Of a DNA stretch of 64,000 nt, positions 24,165 to 36,229 are shown piece after piece. Source of the DNA: Cryptomeria japonica (taxonomy: Eukaryota; Streptophyta; Pinopsida; Cupressales; Cupressaceae); assembly GCF_030272615.1 (NCBI RefSeq), contig NC_081406.1, forward strand, positions 248,301,218 through 248,365,217, read 5' to 3'. The notes under the pieces are model-generated. The model had not been told where the DNA came from. It saw nothing but the letters and a program-made list of their open reading frames with translations, and made no database searches. Position 1 is the stretch's first letter. Each line of letters begins with the position of its first letter. The position numbers and the translations under genes were made by a program.

Positions 24165-25400
24165 GACACTCTTTTCTATCTACCCATAATACAATGTTCA
24201 CAAAATTTAAATTATGTACCTTTTATTCCAAAAAAAAGCTTTTGCTCAACAAGTATTTTTAGGCCTCTTTCAGTCATGTGTCCAAGTCTTTTGTGCCACA
24301 AATCTGCTGTAGGCTCCTCCGCAACAATAGCAATCTCTGATTTATGTAGCTTCGATTTTAATGTGTAAAGAGTGCCTGTTTTTTGCCCCTTTGCAATAAC
24401 TAGCGAACCTTTTACCATTTTCCAACATCCCTTGCTAAATACTATATGACAACCTTCATCATCTAGCTGTCCAACTGAAACCAAATTCATTCCAAGCTCT
24501 TGTACATGCCTAATCTGTTTAAGCAATAAACTACAACCATCTTCTATTTTTTATTGAAACATCTCCCACTCCCTCAATACTACATAAATTATTATTACCC
24601 AAGTGAACCTTACCCAAATTACTAGATTTATAAGAAATAAAATTTCTCTGCTTGGGGTAGCATGGTAGGAGGCTCCAAAATATAAAATCCAATCAATATC
24701 ATGGTTAGAAGTACAAAGGAATGCATCCTCATACAAGAAAATAATTAATATCTCACCATCTGATGCAATAGCATTAATTTCTTCATTTGCACTGGTTGGT
24801 TTTTGTTCCTTTTTTTCTCGCTTTCAAATTCAACATTCCCTTTTCATGTGTCCTAGTTTGCCACAATGATAGCAAGTGAGTCTGTCTCTTCTTGATTTCG
24901 ATCTACCTCTTGACTTTGAATGCCCTTGTCGATTTTGATCAAATTTTCTACCACGATCAGCTAGGGTTAAGGCTTCTCCTCGGTTTTTTGTCAATGATTT
25001 GTGCCGCAACTCCTCATTCATTAAATTGCTACTAACACCATCAAACTTCAAAGTTCCTCCAGGTGCCAAACTGCTAATAGCTATGATCAGGTTCCTCTAG
25101 TTGTCTAGCCTTGAACACATTAATAAGATGGCTCTAATCTCATCATCCAAAGTGATTTTAATAGAGGCAATCTGACTAGTAATTATGTTGAACTCAAATA
25201 AATGTTTTGCTATTGGAGCACCCTCCTTCATCTTAAGATTATATAATTTTTTCATCAGAAAACTTTATTTGATGTTGTGTTCTTCTCATATAGATCATGA
25301 ATCTTTTTCCATAGATCTGTTGTCTTCTCTTGGCAACATTAAAATACACATTTTTAGCCAAATATTGATGGATGGTTGTGTATGCGAAAAATGTGGTGAT
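24165..25400 (-). pseudogene. Fragment of a second copia element: gag and start of integrase
   Basis: Minus-strand pieces read in order: the end of a UBN2-type gag (NVAKRR.. near 25370, KKLYNLKMKEGAPIAKHLFE near 25230, then ITLDDEIRAILLMCSRLD); a gag tail with an Arg/Ser-rich stretch and a CCHC knuckle CYHCGKLGHMKREC near 24850; a protease-like WILYFGASYHATP near 24690 (the active-site Asp is replaced); and GAG-pre-integrase with NLVSVGQLDDEGC near 24480, LWHKRLGHMTERGLKIL near 24270 and FCEHCIMGR near 24205. It stops at the target site of the complete copia, and its integrase core, RT and LTRs are absent. It is older and belongs to a different copia family than its neighbour. Confidence 0.85.
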
Positions 25401-26235
25401 CAAAATGAATAAATCAAGATCAAATAACCTACATACCAATGAGACTCTCAGTGCAAGTATAAACTAATTCAAACTAGTTTAACTTCCCAAGAGGTGTCCC
25501 ATTGTTTTCTATCTCACGGGATCCCTAGAGCCAATGTTTTTCTCTCAGATCATTGAGCAAATGACTTAGGAATGACAACTCCAAGAATGAGTGATATTGT
25601 GATCTATATGCATGAATGCATTCTAATATCTATATGATATGTCAAATTCTATGATGATTAAGTTAAGATGAAGATAGAGATATGATAATGAGATTAACAA
25701 ATTATCCTAACATGATATACTAGCATGAATATTCTATGACATGAAATGAAATGCTTCTAAATATTTATGATGGTTTTTTAACAAAGAGAGGCTAAAATGC
25801 TTATTAAATTACTCTATAATGTAGATGCATGAAACTTGGATATGGAGAATGAGGAATGAGAGATCTATTTATAGAAAAAAATAGGGCAATGGATGGTTAA
25901 GATTGAATAATCTTAACAATGACTAGGATTGAAAGTTACTCAATCCATGTTTACAATTTTCACCAATGAAATGGTGACAATTGTCAATAAAAGGTGGCTT
26001 GAGAGGAGATGCAAGAGACATTAAATGCCTAAGAAGACATGAAGGTTACCTTAGGAGGTAAGGTTAAGGTTAGGCTAGATTTATCCAATGGATAAAGATT
26101 TTACCCAAGGGGTAAACTCTTGTGCAAGGGTTAATAGGATAACTTGGGTCAAAGCCATAAGTGCTTGATAAGACCCTTGGGTTAGATCAGGGTTAAGTTA
26201 GAGAGAAAGTCTCTAACCATGAGGGGAGGGTTGAG
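25400..26235. other. AT-rich repeat-like sequence flanking the large transposon
   Basis: Noncoding. It contains no readable protein. The last ~150 bp (AAGGGTTAATAGGATAAC, GGGTTAGATCAGGGTTAAG) resemble the sequence on the other side of the large transposon (43393 onward) in style, as expected if one repeat element was split by the insertion. Confidence 0.4.
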
Positions 26236-26239
26236 TTAA

Positions 26240-26269
26240 GGGTATGTGCAGGATCATGGTGTGCCAAAA
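26240..26269 (+). repeat. Left terminal inverted repeat
   Basis: 30 bp starting GGGTATGTGCAGGATCATGG, matching the reverse complement of 43359-43388 at 25 of 30 positions and preceded by TTAA. Confidence 0.75.
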
Positions 26270-27010
26270 CAGGCCCTTAAGTGGCAATGAAATTTCAGAA
26301 AAATCAGAGTTATGCAACTTCACATGAAAATTTGAATAAGTTGTGAGCATTATTTTTAAAATATGTAAGAAGAGAATATATAGAAAATTGAATGTAGTTT
26401 CTAAGCTACTAGCTGTTTTTTGGAAAAAAAAATCCTATTTGATGAAAATTTCAAATTTCAATGCAGTGGTACTAAATAATTTTTTCAAATCCTATTTTTT
26501 TAAAAAAATTTATGAATTAAATAATTATTTATGATTTTTTTACTACAGCTTTTCAGAAATTCAGAAACTCCTACGTCTGACCACCTTAACTTGGTCAAAA
26601 CCTTATGAAATTTTTTTTTTATTTATTTTTCCCTATAGTAGACGAAGCATAGGATGTGACGCATGTTTCGATTTCAAAAAATGTTATACTGTTTGAAAGT
26701 TATGAGTGTTTTTCAATCAGTATATCAATCAGGACTATTGTCAGAATTCAATTAGAAAATAAATAATAATTATTTACTAAAGTTGAAATAAGACAAGTCT
26801 TATATTGTTGGAAAGCTGGGAACGTCCTTAAAAAACCCTTTTCATTTTATCAATTTTGGCTACAAAAAAAGTCGTCAGCCACCAGTGTAAAGTCTGGAAA
26901 ATCAAGGAATACTGAAAAACACATTTTTTCAGTTGACTTTCCAGGCTTGTCACTTCCAAGCCTAATACCAAAGCATTCCCGAGCCGAAATTTGAAATTTG
27001 AAAATTTGAG
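26270..27010. other. Left subterminal region, no gene
   Basis: AT-rich with A/T runs. No convincing coding sequence on either strand. The frame at 26.83-27.1 kb on the minus strand overlaps the inverted-repeat arm and is probably chance. Confidence 0.5.
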
Positions 27011-27180
27011 TACAAAAATCGGATATCCGATTTTATCCGATATCCTATTTTTGTACAAAAATTTGCGGTCCCCAAAGAATTTCCCTTTGCCGCCATTTAT
27101 GAAGTAAACTGCCACATGGTAGAAATCTGATATCCAATTAAATCGGATATTGGATTTTATTGATCATATTTTAGAGAGAG
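27011..27180 (+). repeat. Left arm of satellite cassette inverted repeat
   Basis: About 170 bp containing CGGATATCCGAT-type words (27021, 27036, 27141), GGTCCCC, GCCATTTATGAA and ATTGATCATATTTTAGAGAG. Its reverse complement recurs at 31201-31390 with clear similarity along the whole length, so the array between is bracketed by a long inverted repeat. Confidence 0.85.
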
Positions 27181-27201
27181 AGAGAGGGAGAGGGAGAGAG
27201 G

Positions 27202-27287
<86 letters not shown>

Positions 27288-27526
27288 AGAGTGAGGGATA
27301 GAGAGAGAGAGGGAGAGAGGGAGAGAGAGGTAGAGAGGGAGAGGGAGAGAGAGAGAGAGAGGGAGGGAGAGAGAGAGAGAGAGGGAGGGAGAGAGGTTGA
27401 GGGAGGAGAGGGAGAGAGGGAGAGAGAGAGAGAGAGGGAGAGAGAGGGAGAGAGAGAGCAGGAAGGAGAGGGAGAGAGAGAGAGAGGAGAGGGAGAGAGA
27501 GAGAGGGAGAGAGAGGGAGAGAAGGA

Positions 27527-27572
<46 letters not shown>
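27173..27572. repeat. GA-rich microsatellite
   Basis: About 400 bp of GA/GGA repeats leading into the satellite; the mirror-image CT tract is at 30.99-31.14 kb. The frames of Arg/Glu or Leu/Ser repeats here are artefacts. Confidence 0.95.
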
Positions 27573-30500
27573 ATAGGACCCCTTAGGACACAATATGACC
27601 CAAAGCAACCCAATATGGTGTCATTAGGGGTCATATGGTGTCCTAAGAGGTCATAAGGGTTCATGGAACACCATATGACCCCTATGGACAACATATGACC
27701 CCTAACGACACCATCGGACCCCTTAAGACACCAAATCATGTCATTAGGGGTCATATTGTGTTGTACGACCCTGTAAGACACAATATGACCCCTAATGTTA
27801 TGATTTGGTGTCTTAAGGGGTTGATTGGTGTTGTTAGGGGTCATATGGTGTCTTGTGACACCATAAGAGCCCTTAAGACACCAAATTATGTCGTTAGGGG
27901 TCATATTGTGTCCTACGACCCCGTAAGACACAATATGACCCCTAACGACATGATTTGGTGTCTTAAGGGGTCCTATGGTGTCATATGGTGTCCCATGAAC
28001 CCTTATGACCTCTTAGGACACCATATAACCCCTAGTGACACCATATTGGGTTGCTTTGGGTCATATTGTGTCCTAAGGGGTCATATTGTGTCTTAAGGGG
28101 TACTATGGTGTCCCAAGACACCATATGACCCCTAACAACACCATATCATGTCGTTAGGGGTCATATTGTGTCCTACAACCCCGTAAGACACAATATGACC
28201 CCTAATGACATGATTTGGTGTCTTAAGGGGTCCTATGGTGTCGTTAGGGGTCATATGCTATCTTGTGACACCATAGGACCCCGTAGGACACAATATGAGC
28301 CCTAACGACATGATTTGGTGTCTTAAAAGGTCCTATGGTGTTGTTAGGGGTCATATACTATCTTGTGACACCATAGGACCCCTTAAGACACCAAATCATG
28401 TTGTTAGGGGTCATATTTAAAACATAGGACCCCTTAAGACATAATATGACCCCTTAGGACACAACAATATGGTGTCATTAGGGGTCATATGGTGTCCTAA
28501 GAGGTCATAAGGGTTCATGGGACACCATATGACCCCTATGGAAACTATATGACCCCTAACGACACCATAGGACCCCTTAAGACACCAAATCATGTTGTTA
28601 GGGGTCATATTGTGTCCTACGACCCCCTAAGAGACAATATGACCCCTAATGTTATGATTTGGTGTCTTAAGGGGTCCTATGGTGTCATATGGTGTCCCAT
28701 GAACCCTTATGACCTCTTAGGACACCATATGACCCCTAGTGACACCATATTGGGTTGCTTTGGGTCATATTGTGTCCTAAGGGGTCATATTGTGACTTAA
28801 GGGGTCCTATGGTGTCCCAAGACACCATATGACCCCTATGGACACCATATGACCCCTAACAACACCAAATCATGTCGTTAGGGGTGATATTGTGTCCTAC
28901 AACCCCGTAAGACACAATATGACCCCTAATGACATGATTTGGTGTCTTAAGGGGTCCTATGGTGTCGTTAGGGGTACCATATGACTCCTATGGACACCAT
29001 ATGACCCCTAACGACACCAAATCATATCGTTAGGGGTCATATTGTGTCCTACGACCTCGTAAGACACAATATGACCCCTAATGACATGATTTGGTGTCTT
29101 AAGGGGTCCTATGGTGTCGTTAGGGGTCATATGGTGTCTTGGGACACCATAGGACCCCTTAAGACACCAAATCATGTCGTTAGGGGTCATATTTACACCA
29201 TAGGACCCCTTAAGACACAATATGACCCCTTAGGACACAACAATATGGTGTTAGGGGTCATATGGTGTCCTAAGAGGTCATAAGGGTTCATGGGACACCA
29301 TATGACCCCTAACGACACCATAGGACCCCTTAAGACACCGAATCATGTCGTTAGGGGTCATATTGTGTCCTATGACCCTGTAAGACACAATATGAGCCCT
29401 AATGCTATGATTTGGTGTCTTAAGGGGTCCTATGGTGTCGTTAGGGGTCATATGCTATCCATAGGGGTCATATGGTGTCTTGGGACACCATAGGACCCCT
29501 TAAGACACAATATGACCCCTTAGGACACAATATGACCCAAAGCGACCCAATATGGTATCATTAGGGGTCATATGGTGTCCTAAGAGGTCATAAGGGTTCA
29601 TGGGACATCATATGACCCCTATGGACACCATATGACCCCTAACAACACCATCGGACCCCTTAAGACACCAAATCATGTCGTTAGGGGTCATATTGTGTCT
29701 TACAGGGCCGTAGGATGCAATATGACCCCTAACGACATGATTTGGTGTCTTAAGGGGTCCTATGGTGTCGTTAGGGGTCATATGGTGTCCCATGAATGCT
29801 TATGACCTCTTAGGACACCATATGACCCCTAATGACACCATATTGTTGTGTCCTAAGGGGTCATATTGTGTCTTAAGGGGTCCTATGGTGTAAATATGAC
29901 CCCTAACGACACGATTTGGTGTCTTAAGGGGTCCTATGGTGTCACAAGACACCATATGACCCCTAACGACACCATAGGACCCCTTAAGACACCAAATCAT
30001 GTCATTAGGGGTCATATTATGTCTTACAGGGTCATAGGACACAATATGACCCCTAACGACATGATTTGGTGTCATTAGGGGTCATATGGTGTCCATATGG
30101 ATCATATGGTGTCTTGGGACACCATAGGACCCCTTAAGACACAATATGACCCCTTAGGATACAATATGACCCAAAGCAACCCAATATGGTGTCATTAGGG
30201 GTCATATGGTGTCCTAAGAGGTCATAAGGGTTCATGGGACACCATATGACCCCTATGGACACCATATAACCCCTAACGACACCAAATCATGTCATTATGG
30301 GTCATATTATGTCCTACGACCCTGTAAGACACAATATGACCCCTAATGTTATGATTTGGTGTCTCAAAGGGTCGATTGGTGTCGTTAAGCGTCGTATGGT
30401 GTCTTGTGACACCATAAGACCCCTTAAGGCACCAAATTCTGTCGTTAGGGGTCATATTGTGTCGTACAACCCTGTAAGACACAATATGACCCCTAATGTT

Positions 30501-30987
30501 ATGATTTGGTGTCTCAAGGGGTCGATTGGTGTCGTTAGGGGTCATATGGTGTCTTGTGACAACATAAGAGCCCTTAAGACACCAAATTGTGTCATTAGGG
30601 GTCATATTGTGTCCTACGACCCCGTAAGACACAATATGACCCCTAACGACATGATTTGGTGTCTTAAGGGTTCCTATGGTGTCATATGGTCTCCAATGAA
30701 CCCTTATGACCTATTAGGACACCATATGACCCCTAACAACACCATAGGACCCCTTAAGACACCAAATCATGTCGTTAGGGGTCATATTGTGTCCTACGAC
30801 CCTGTAAGACACAATACGACCCCTAATGTTATGATTTGGTGTCTTAAGGGGTCCTATGGTGTCGTTAGGGGTCATATGGTGTCCATAGGGATCATATGTT
30901 GTCCCATTACACCATAGGACCCCTTAAGACACAGTATGACCCCTTAGGACACAATATGACCCAAAGCAACCCAATATGACCTTAAGG

Positions 30988-30990
<3 letters not shown>
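27573..30990. repeat. Palindromic GACACCATATGACCCCT satellite array, ~3.4 kb
   Basis: The array is built from ~20-bp units such as GACACCATATGACCCCTAAC, GACACCATAGGACCCCTTAA and GACACCAAATCATGTCGTTA that occur on both strands and are arranged head to head. They give many long inverted repeats: for example 28561-28618 pairs with 28629-28686 with few mismatches. Higher-order segments of about 300-600 bp recur through the array. Because units run both ways, both strands give similar peptide frames (MTPNDTIGPLKTPNHVVRGH); these are consequences of the repeat, not genes. Confidence 0.95.
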
Positions 30991-31023
<33 letters not shown>

Positions 31024-31135
31024 TCTCCTCTCTCTCTCTTTCTCCCTCTCTCCCTCTCTCTCTCTCTCTATCTCTCTCTCTCTTTCTCCCTCTCTCCCTC
31101 TCCTTCTATCTCTCTCCTTCTATCCCTCTCTCTTT
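30991..31135. repeat. CT-rich microsatellite (mirror of the left GA tract)
   Basis: About 145 bp of CT/TCC repeats, complementary in composition to 27173-27572, completing the inverted symmetry of the cassette. Confidence 0.95.
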
Positions 31136-31200
31136 CTAAAATATGACCAATAAAATCTGATATCCAGTTTCCTCTCTCCCTCTCCTTCTATCCCTCTCTC

Positions 31201-31390
31201 TCTCTAAAATATGACCAATAAAATCTGATATCCGATTTAGTCAGATATCGGATTTCTGCCATGTGGCAGTTTAGTTCATAAATGGTGGCAACGAGAATTT
31301 TTTGGGGGGACCACATATTTTTGTACAAAAATCAGATATAAGATGAAATCCAATATCCAATTTTATCCGATATCCAATTTTAGTACTAAA
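31201..31390 (-). repeat. Right arm of satellite cassette inverted repeat
   Basis: Reverse complement of 27011-27180, including AAAATATGACCAATAAAATC, TGATATCCGATTTAGTCAGATATCGG (split here as TGATATCCGATT and AGATATCGG), GCCATGTGGCAG and TTTTTGTACAAAAATC. A second partial copy of its inner edge (AAAATATGACCAATAAAATC) occurs at 31138-31170, so the arm was partly duplicated. Confidence 0.85.
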
Positions 31391-31571
31391 AACCAAAAAA
31401 AAAAGGGTTTGTGGGCCATTCTGTAGATTCCAATGGCCGACAGTCTGGGTCCTATGTTTTTTGTCGAGGATCACGGGGTTTAGATAGCTAGAGACAAATT
31501 TGTGCTTTTGGGAGATTCTTAAAGTGAAAACTTACATTGTCAATCACGAAGGAGCATGTGTGTGGAGGGAA

Positions 31572-34461
31572 ATGGGGAGTAGTAGTCGTTGGAAGTCTAA
31601 ACGCAAAAGAAAACTTTCAAATGACCAAGTTGAAGTGTATAGAGAAAGAGATAGAGAATGTCATAGGAGGAGAAGACAAGGTATGTTAAATATTGCTAAT
31701 GTTACTTCAACTGAAGAGGAAATTGAAATTGAAAATGTGCCACAAGTTATTGAAAATGAAAATGTAAATTTTGAAAGTGAAAATATTGAAAATTTTGAAA
31801 ATGTTGAAAGTGATAATGAAATGCTCAAAATGTGGAAAATTTTGACATAGGAGGTGAAAATGTGGAAAAATTTAACATTGAAGGTGGAATTGCCTCACCA
31901 AGTGAACCATATGTAACACCTAATTACTTTAGAAATGAAGACCCTCTCATGTATGAAAGACAAATTCCAAATCCAAGACCTTCAAGAACCCCAAAATGGT
32001 TATTTGAAATCGATGAGAACATTATTCCGATTCTTGAAGGCAAGAGGTCAACAAGAACCGTTCGGTTGTGGGCTACATAACTTTTCAACCAAACTTTTAG
32101 AAATAAGACATTGACCAAGCAATGCCAACTCTTTTTTCAATTTCTAAAGATGATAAAGATGAGACCATTGCTAAAGAAATTGAAGATTCGTATGAACAAG
32201 AAGATGGAGAGAAATTCTATTATTGCAAAAAATCTATTTGACGCTCTCAATTCTATTGGAAAGAATACCAAAGAAAGAGATAAGAGAGTTGCTCGAAGAG
32301 TGATTACAACCTCCTTAGTAAGCCATCAATTGAGGAAGGCTCATCAAATGAGACAAACTTGTGTTGATTTTAACATAAACCGTAAAACTTTGGATAGAGA
32401 ACTTGCACGAAGACAAAGATTTGATGATCCACTTCAACAAGATACATGGGCATTTGGTGGGAGGCTTCCACGTGTTGATAGAAAGTTGACTAACAATGTG
32501 AAGGAAGAGATTCAACAATTTTGGCACTTTAATTCTAGAGTGTCACCCAATGTAAAGGATGTTTTGAAATTAAGAATCGGCAACCGAGACCGCACACCGC
32601 ATCCCAAACATTTCTTGGAATCAAGCCAAACAATGTTGTACAAATTTTTTTGTGAATTACATCCAACTTTGCAAATATCAAAAAGGGCCTTTGAATCTTT
32701 GAAACCATTTTATTGTGTTCCTCTTAAGATTCGCAATACTTGTTGTTGCAAGTACCATGTGGAGTTTTCAGTGTACCATGAACTTTATGTCATATTCGTT
32801 CTACAATGCATACTAATGAGATGTTGCAGGAGTGTGGTGCAATGCTATTTCTGAGATCATCAAGAGACTTGCAAGATCTATTTTTATGCCCTAGAGATGA
32901 TGGCTGCTATTTCTATAGAAATGATTGTTTGAATGAGAAGTGCTCAGAATGCAGTGGGTTGTCAAAGTTTGTTTCATGTTTTCATGAGGGCAGCAAACAC
33001 GAGTTTGGAAATAATTATGTTGAGAAAAAAAGATATGAGACAGTGAAATATACTTTGAAGAGTGGAGGTGAAGGTTCTAGATGCGAATTAGTCTCAAGAG
33101 AAGTGAGTATTGCTGATTTTAAGGAAAATATTTTCTACAAGTATGCAAGGCACACCTAGAGGTCTCAATGGTTGGATCAACAGTTCAGGATGTGTAAGAA
33201 TTTTGTCCCAATTTGCACTATTGTATCGGTGGTTGATTTTGCAGACAACTATACATTGCAACCACAGAATGAGGTACAGTCTCAGTACTACAATTCAGTC
33301 CAGATTGCTATTTTTGTTCACATTACATATAGACATGCTCCTAATAGTATAGAAGAGGACAAGAAGATAATCAGGGAGTATCATTTTTATATGAGTGATG
33401 ATAGATCACACTCCTCCGAGTATGTGCAACATTCTTTCGAGAATTTTTTTAAGTTCTTGCATGAGAAAGATATTGCAATTGACCGACATATAATATGGTC
33501 AGATAACTATACAGATCAATTCAAGAGTGCCCGTATGTTTTATTGGTTGAGTAGAATGGAGGTGGAGAGGCCTATACCTCATATTTGGTGTTTTTTTGAG
33601 GTGGGGCATGGGAAGGGAGAGCATGATGGAGCAGGTGCATGTTTGAAGAGAGCTCTAGTTAAGGAGCAATTGAGGATTTCAGGTGCAAATTTCTCTGATG
33701 CATGTTCTATTGTTGATTGGTGTAGTTCAGCATTGTCACATGGAGGTACTCTTGATTCAGCAATGAGTAGATTCTTTTGGTTGGTTGAGGAGGGAACAGT
33801 GGGAGATAGATTGGATTGTCAAACAATTAAAGATTCTTCAAAGATGCAATCATTTCTCAGCTTAGATGCAAGTACATGGACCATTTGGACACCAGCGTTG
33901 GCTTGTTTTTGTCAGAGTTGTGTTCGGTGTGATTGGGATCAGTGCGAGTCAAGTGAGTGGGTTGATACATGGGTTCCCCACTATCTAACTCCTTTATCTC
34001 AAACAATATCCTTGTCAAATGATGACATGGAAAGTTCACTTGAATATGATCATCTATCATATCTTGTACAGCCAGGACATGTTTTTGCAGTTGTTGTACT
34101 GCAAGGGAATGAAGAGAGATCAGAATATTGGTTGGCATGATGTGTATAGGGAAAACAAAAGCTAACAAAACCAGTGACAGATGATTATGGGTTCACATAT
34201 CCTATAGGTTAAGTTGTTGTTGTGGGAACTTGGTTGCGAACATACATGATTAGAAAGATTGGCATACCTGCATTTGAAGACTATGAGAGACACAAAACCA
34301 TTATAATGTATTCACACCTTATTATAGCTACAAATGTCAAGTTGTTGAAGCATCAAGCAAAACCGAAGACCAAAGAGCTATGGACAGTGACTACTGTTGA
34401 TCATGAAGCAATACTAGATACTCTTAAACAAAGAGATGACCCTTCAGGCACACTTGAGTAG
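31572..34461 (+). pseudogene. GHGKG-type DDE transposase (copy 2), nearly full length but decayed
   Basis: Start at 31572 (MGSSSRWKSKRKRKLS, basic), then an acidic Glu/Asn-rich region to 31850, IDENIIPILE near 32020, NLFDALNSIGKNTKERDKR near 32240, and ISKRAFESLKPFY near 32680. A Cys/His region follows (CCCKYHVEFS near 32750; CLNEKCSECSG near 32940), probably metal-binding. The catalytic core has VSVVDFADNYTLQPQ (first Asp, ~33235), IWSDNYTDQFKS (second Asp, ~33505) and VGHGKGEHDGAGACLKR (acidic third residue, ~33620), 38-40 residues after the second. A C-terminal part begins near QPGHVFAVVVLQG (34070) and continues past YWLA through VVVVGTWLRTYMIRK (34220), perhaps an SH3/BAH-like fold. Frameshifts occur near 31840, 32100 and 32810; in-frame stops at 33157, 34138, 34147 and 34207. 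The frame otherwise holds, so this was a real gene of about 950 codons. Confidence 0.8.
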
Positions 34462-36220
34462 TAGGTCTTTAATGGTGCCTTATTTTTTTATCATGCATTT
34501 CATTTCAAACAATGATCATTAAACCTTAATGTTCAAGTTTGTTACGTGTATATTAAGGATGTGTTCAAAATGCAGGTCTATTGATGAACGTTTTTTTTTT
34601 GGCAACACAGTTTTTGCATGCACATAGCGAGTACACTCGATATAATTGGAAGGGACGTATTTTTGCAACACGACTTATTATCATGCATTTGATGAGCTTT
34701 ACAATTTTTGTTATTAGACAACACTATTTGATAATTTTTTATGATATACTTATCGCATAACCTTTATGCTCATGAAGGTCTTTTTGGATGATATACAACA
34801 GTATCACATTACGATTTTTGCATCAACATAGTGGGTTTTGTTGATATAATTCGAAGGGACATATTTTTATGGTATATAATCCCACCTTTTCATTTATTAT
34901 CATGCATTTCAGTTGAAGTGATTGTCATAAATCCTTTATGTTCATCCATGCATTTTATGTGTAGACTAACAATTATTAAAAATACAGGTTCATGCTAGAT
35001 CATTCACCGTTGACTAGTTTACTCTTGGTGATGGTACATATTCCTTGGGGTTATCAATATTTAGCTACTTTTTAAGTTTTCTTTTCAAGAACTGCAAAAA
35101 TTTACAGCCAAACACAACACCGTATGCTCTGTGTGCACTAATGAGATTAAATTTTGTGTGTAAACACTAAGTCCCTCACTTTGTCAATGTGATTAAATTT
35201 TGTAAACTTTCACATGCTATGCTAGATCATTCGTCATTGACAAGACCCTCTCTTGGTGATGGTACATATTCCTTTGTGCATTAATGAGATTAAATTGTGG
35301 GTCTTGTTGTGTTTATTATCATGAAGATGACTCAAATGCATGTGGCCAGGACACATCTACAGTGGATCAAATTGTCATGATAGATGATCTATTGAATCAA
35401 ACATTTGACATTGATGGTCAAGGTGGTCTGTTGAATCAAACATTTGACATTTGACATTTGTTAATGTTGGGCCTTCAACATCAACACCTACTAGTCAAGG
35501 TGGTCATCGAACTTTCACTCAAGTAACCTTGTCTATTTTTATTCATTAATGGTTTATAAAATAAAGTCAGTTAGATTTTGGCAATTGAATAACATTGTTT
35601 CATTTTCAGACGCTAACATCAGATTCACCTAATATTCTCTCCACAATGGAGCATGGTGTTCTCTAGCAGTAGCATCTTTGATGCTTTTAACAATAGTATG
35701 AGTCAGATTAGTAAATTTCTAATTTGATGCTTCCCACAGGGCTTTGCAACTTCAGATTGTGAGTGTGCCCCTATTACAAATGAATTGTACTTTAATCGAC
35801 ATTGATGGTCTATGATGGCTTTTTTGTAAGACTATATGGTTTTATAACATATATTGTACTTTAATCGACATATAACAATATCCAAGTGGTGGTTGGCATG
35901 AGCTTGAATATGGTAAGTTGTATGCATCTTGAAGTTGAATATGATATGTTGTATACATCTTGAAGTTGAAATTTGATTAGACTTTGTCAGCATTTGATGA
36001 ATCATAAATGTCATTTCATTATTAATCTTGTGAGTGTGAGGTGTAGCAATAAATATCAATTACTTTGAAAGTCATGGATGGTTGTCCTGATATGATAACC
36101 ACCACATGGTTGTGCCTTATGAAGAAAAGCTGAACAGATAATAACTAATTGAGAACATCAATTCAAATCCATAATATAGAGGATACTAATAATAGATCTT
36201 TGTATATTTATTTTTTCTAA
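34462..36220. other. Noncoding region after the transposase
   Basis: AT-rich. A motif CATGCTAGATCATTCRYCRTTGAC and TTGGTGATGGTACATATTCCTT occurs twice (about 34990-35045 and 35215-35272), a local duplication. CATTTGACATTGATGGTC repeats near 35400. No gene seen. Confidence 0.5.
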
Positions 36221-36229
36221 TAATGAAAT

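Noticed and set aside
27164-27931. Long open frames on both strands across the GA tract and satellite (Arg/Glu, Leu/Ser and MTPNDTIGPLK-type peptides)
   Set aside because: They follow the repeat unit, appear on both strands with near-identical peptides and have no gene signals. Open frames are a by-product of the repeat composition.
27573-30990. CRISPR-like array
   Set aside because: Units are contiguous, occur in both orientations and lack unique spacers; the DNA is plant nuclear.
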